A stretch of DNA of 13,848 nt from assembly GCA_937928475.1 (NCBI GenBank), contig CALFVE010000351.1, forward strand, positions 1 through 13,848, in the 5' to 3' direction. Positions 12,855 to 13,848 of this stretch are shown here, in pieces (the first letter of the stretch is position 1; each line of letters starts with the position of its first letter). The position numbers and the translations under genes are program-made. A model generated the notes under the pieces. It had not been told where the DNA came from. It did not search any database and saw only the letters and a program-made list of their open reading frames with translations. This DNA comes from an uncultured bacterium (lineage in GTDB: Bacteria > Armatimonadota > Zipacnadia > Zipacnadales > Zipacnadaceae).

Positions 12855-13848
12855 CTAGGCCCCGGCCAGGCGGTCTATGCGGCGGATGCAGTGGTTGTTG
12901 TTGTCCACCACCCACAGGCTGCCCGAGGGGTCGAGGTCCATGCCTTGATCATTGAACTGGAACCGAGCACCGGCTCCCGAGCCGTCCAGGTAGCCGGAGC
13001 CCCCTTTGGTGATGTCCTCCACCGTCCAGGAGGCCGCATTGGTGGGGTCGGCCCCGGTGAGGCGCACCTGGCGCACCCGGTCGCTGCTCCCGTCCTTGAC
13101 GTAGCAGACTGTGCCGGCCCTGTTTACCAAACAGGCCGGATTGGACATGCCGGCGATGGCGATATCGGTGACCGTGCCGTCGGCGGCGCGCCGGTGCAGA
13201 GCATCGCCCGTGTCTTCGATCACAAAGGCGTTGCCGAAGTCATCCACCGTGCAGTCGTCGGCGTCAGTCAGCGTGACATTCACCACCACTTGATACTGGG
13301 CGGCGGTGGCGGTGCGGGGATCCGCGCCGGGTTCCAACCGCAGGCAGTAGAGTCGGTCCCTGCCCGTATCCGCTACCCAGACTCCGTTGCTGAGGTCCGC
13401 GTCGAGGCCATTGGGGGTGCTGAGATCGAGGTTGTCGCCGGTGGTGGCATCGGGATCTGCTCCTGCGCCAGCGATGGTGGTCACGCTGGTGGTGGTGTTG
13501 TCGGTCGGGTCCCGCACGATCCGGTAGACCCGGTCCGCGGTCCCGCCGCAGGTTAGGTACACAATCTGGCTGGTGGGGGTGGAGTTGGCGAAGTCAAGGG
13601 CTACGTCGTACGGGGCATCCAAGTTGCTGCCCAAGTCCGGCACGGTGCGCACGACCCCGCTGGGCAGCAGTTCTCGCAGAGCATCGTTGCCGGCGTCGGC
13701 GATCAGGACGCTCCCGTCCGCCGCGACGCAGAGGCCTTCGGGGTTGTGGAACCGGGCCACATGAGCGGGGCCATCCGAGAAGCCCCATACGCCGGTCCCC
13801 GCCACCGTGGTAACCCAGCAGCCGCCGCCGGGCTGGGGATAGTTGCCG
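12855..13848 (-). CDS. NHL-repeat beta-propeller protein (5' end outside window)
   Basis: Beta-propeller protein with NHL-type repeats, probably exported. The frame stays open past the GTG at 13805 to the window edge, and the upstream residues GNYPQPGGGCWVTTVAGTG continue the first visible repeat, so the gene starts to the right of the window. Repeats seen: GFSDGPAHVARFHNPEGLCV followed by DGSVLIADAGNDALREL; TPNGLDADLSNGVWVADTGRDRLYCL; DDCTVDDFGNAFVIEDTGDALHR; and the last, ARFQFNDQGMDLDP then GSLWVVDNNNHCIRRID. NHL propellers bind proteins, RNA or glycans and have no common reaction; no catalytic motif is evident. The high content of Asp, Thr, Asn and Gly suits an extracellular protein. A strong terminator follows. 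Function is unknown beyond the fold. Confidence 0.85.
   Translation of the reverse strand, partial: GNYPQPGGGCWVTTVAGTGVWGFSDGPAHVARFHNPEGLCVAADGSVLIADAGNDALRELLPSGVVRTVPDLGSNLDAPYDVALDFANSTPTSQIVYLTCGGTADRVYRIVRDPTDNTTTSVTTIAGAGADPDATTGDNLDLSTPNGLDADLSNGVWVADTGRDRLYCLRLEPGADPRTATAAQYQVVVNVTLTDADDCTVDDFGNAFVIEDTGDALHRRAADGTVTDIAIAGMSNPACLVNRAGTVCYVKDGSSDRVRQVRLTGADPTNAASWTVEDITKGGSGYLDGSGAGARFQFNDQGMDLDPSGSLWVVDNNNHCIRRIDRLAGA

Overview
The window is high-GC bacterial DNA, roughly two-thirds G+C by eye. It looks chromosomal, with tightly packed genes, housekeeping genes (miaB, leuC, lpdA, tRNA-Ala) and sigma70-type promoters. Sugar-active enzymes, a secreted NHL-type protein and a secreted protein with no obvious relatives suggest a carbohydrate-using heterotroph from a poorly sampled high-GC phylum (for example Armatimonadota-like or Planctomycetota-like). 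That placement is only a guess; nothing in the sequence fixes the phylum.

Layout, left to right. A GH2 beta-mannosidase-like gene (+) enters from the left edge and converges on a secreted protein of unknown function (-). Next comes a compact BrnT/BrnA-like toxin-antitoxin pair (-) with its own promoter, packed against the 3' end of leuC (-). Between leuC and the dihydrolipoyl dehydrogenase gene (-) sits a RAYT (REP-associated tyrosine transposase) gene, flanked on each side by a doublet of 29-bp REP hairpins with the two doublets in opposite orientation. The outermost REP supplies the stop codon of the dehydrogenase gene. Upstream of that gene is a self-contained tRNA-Ala(GGC) unit (-) with promoter and terminator. 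It is followed by a hairpin-rich stretch of about 325 bp with no gene. On the + strand, miaB follows, with a promoter that predicts a leaderless mRNA, and a PAP2 phosphatase gene starts 4 nt after miaB. The PAP2 gene runs into an oppositely oriented nucleotide-sugar epimerase gene; both stops lie in one CTAG in the loop of an 8-bp hairpin. Upstream of the epimerase are a fucose-isomerase-family gene (-), a strong terminator hairpin, and an NHL-repeat protein gene (-) that runs off the right edge.

The genes do not form one pathway. Beta-mannosidase, the sugar isomerase and the epimerase fit glycan breakdown and sugar interconversion. leuC has no leuD partner, and the dehydrogenase has no E1/E2 partners, within the window. 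The most distinctive element is the RAYT-REP module at 5245-5904. It has symmetric REP doublets, a compensatory base-pair change in one hairpin, and intimate contact with both neighbouring genes.
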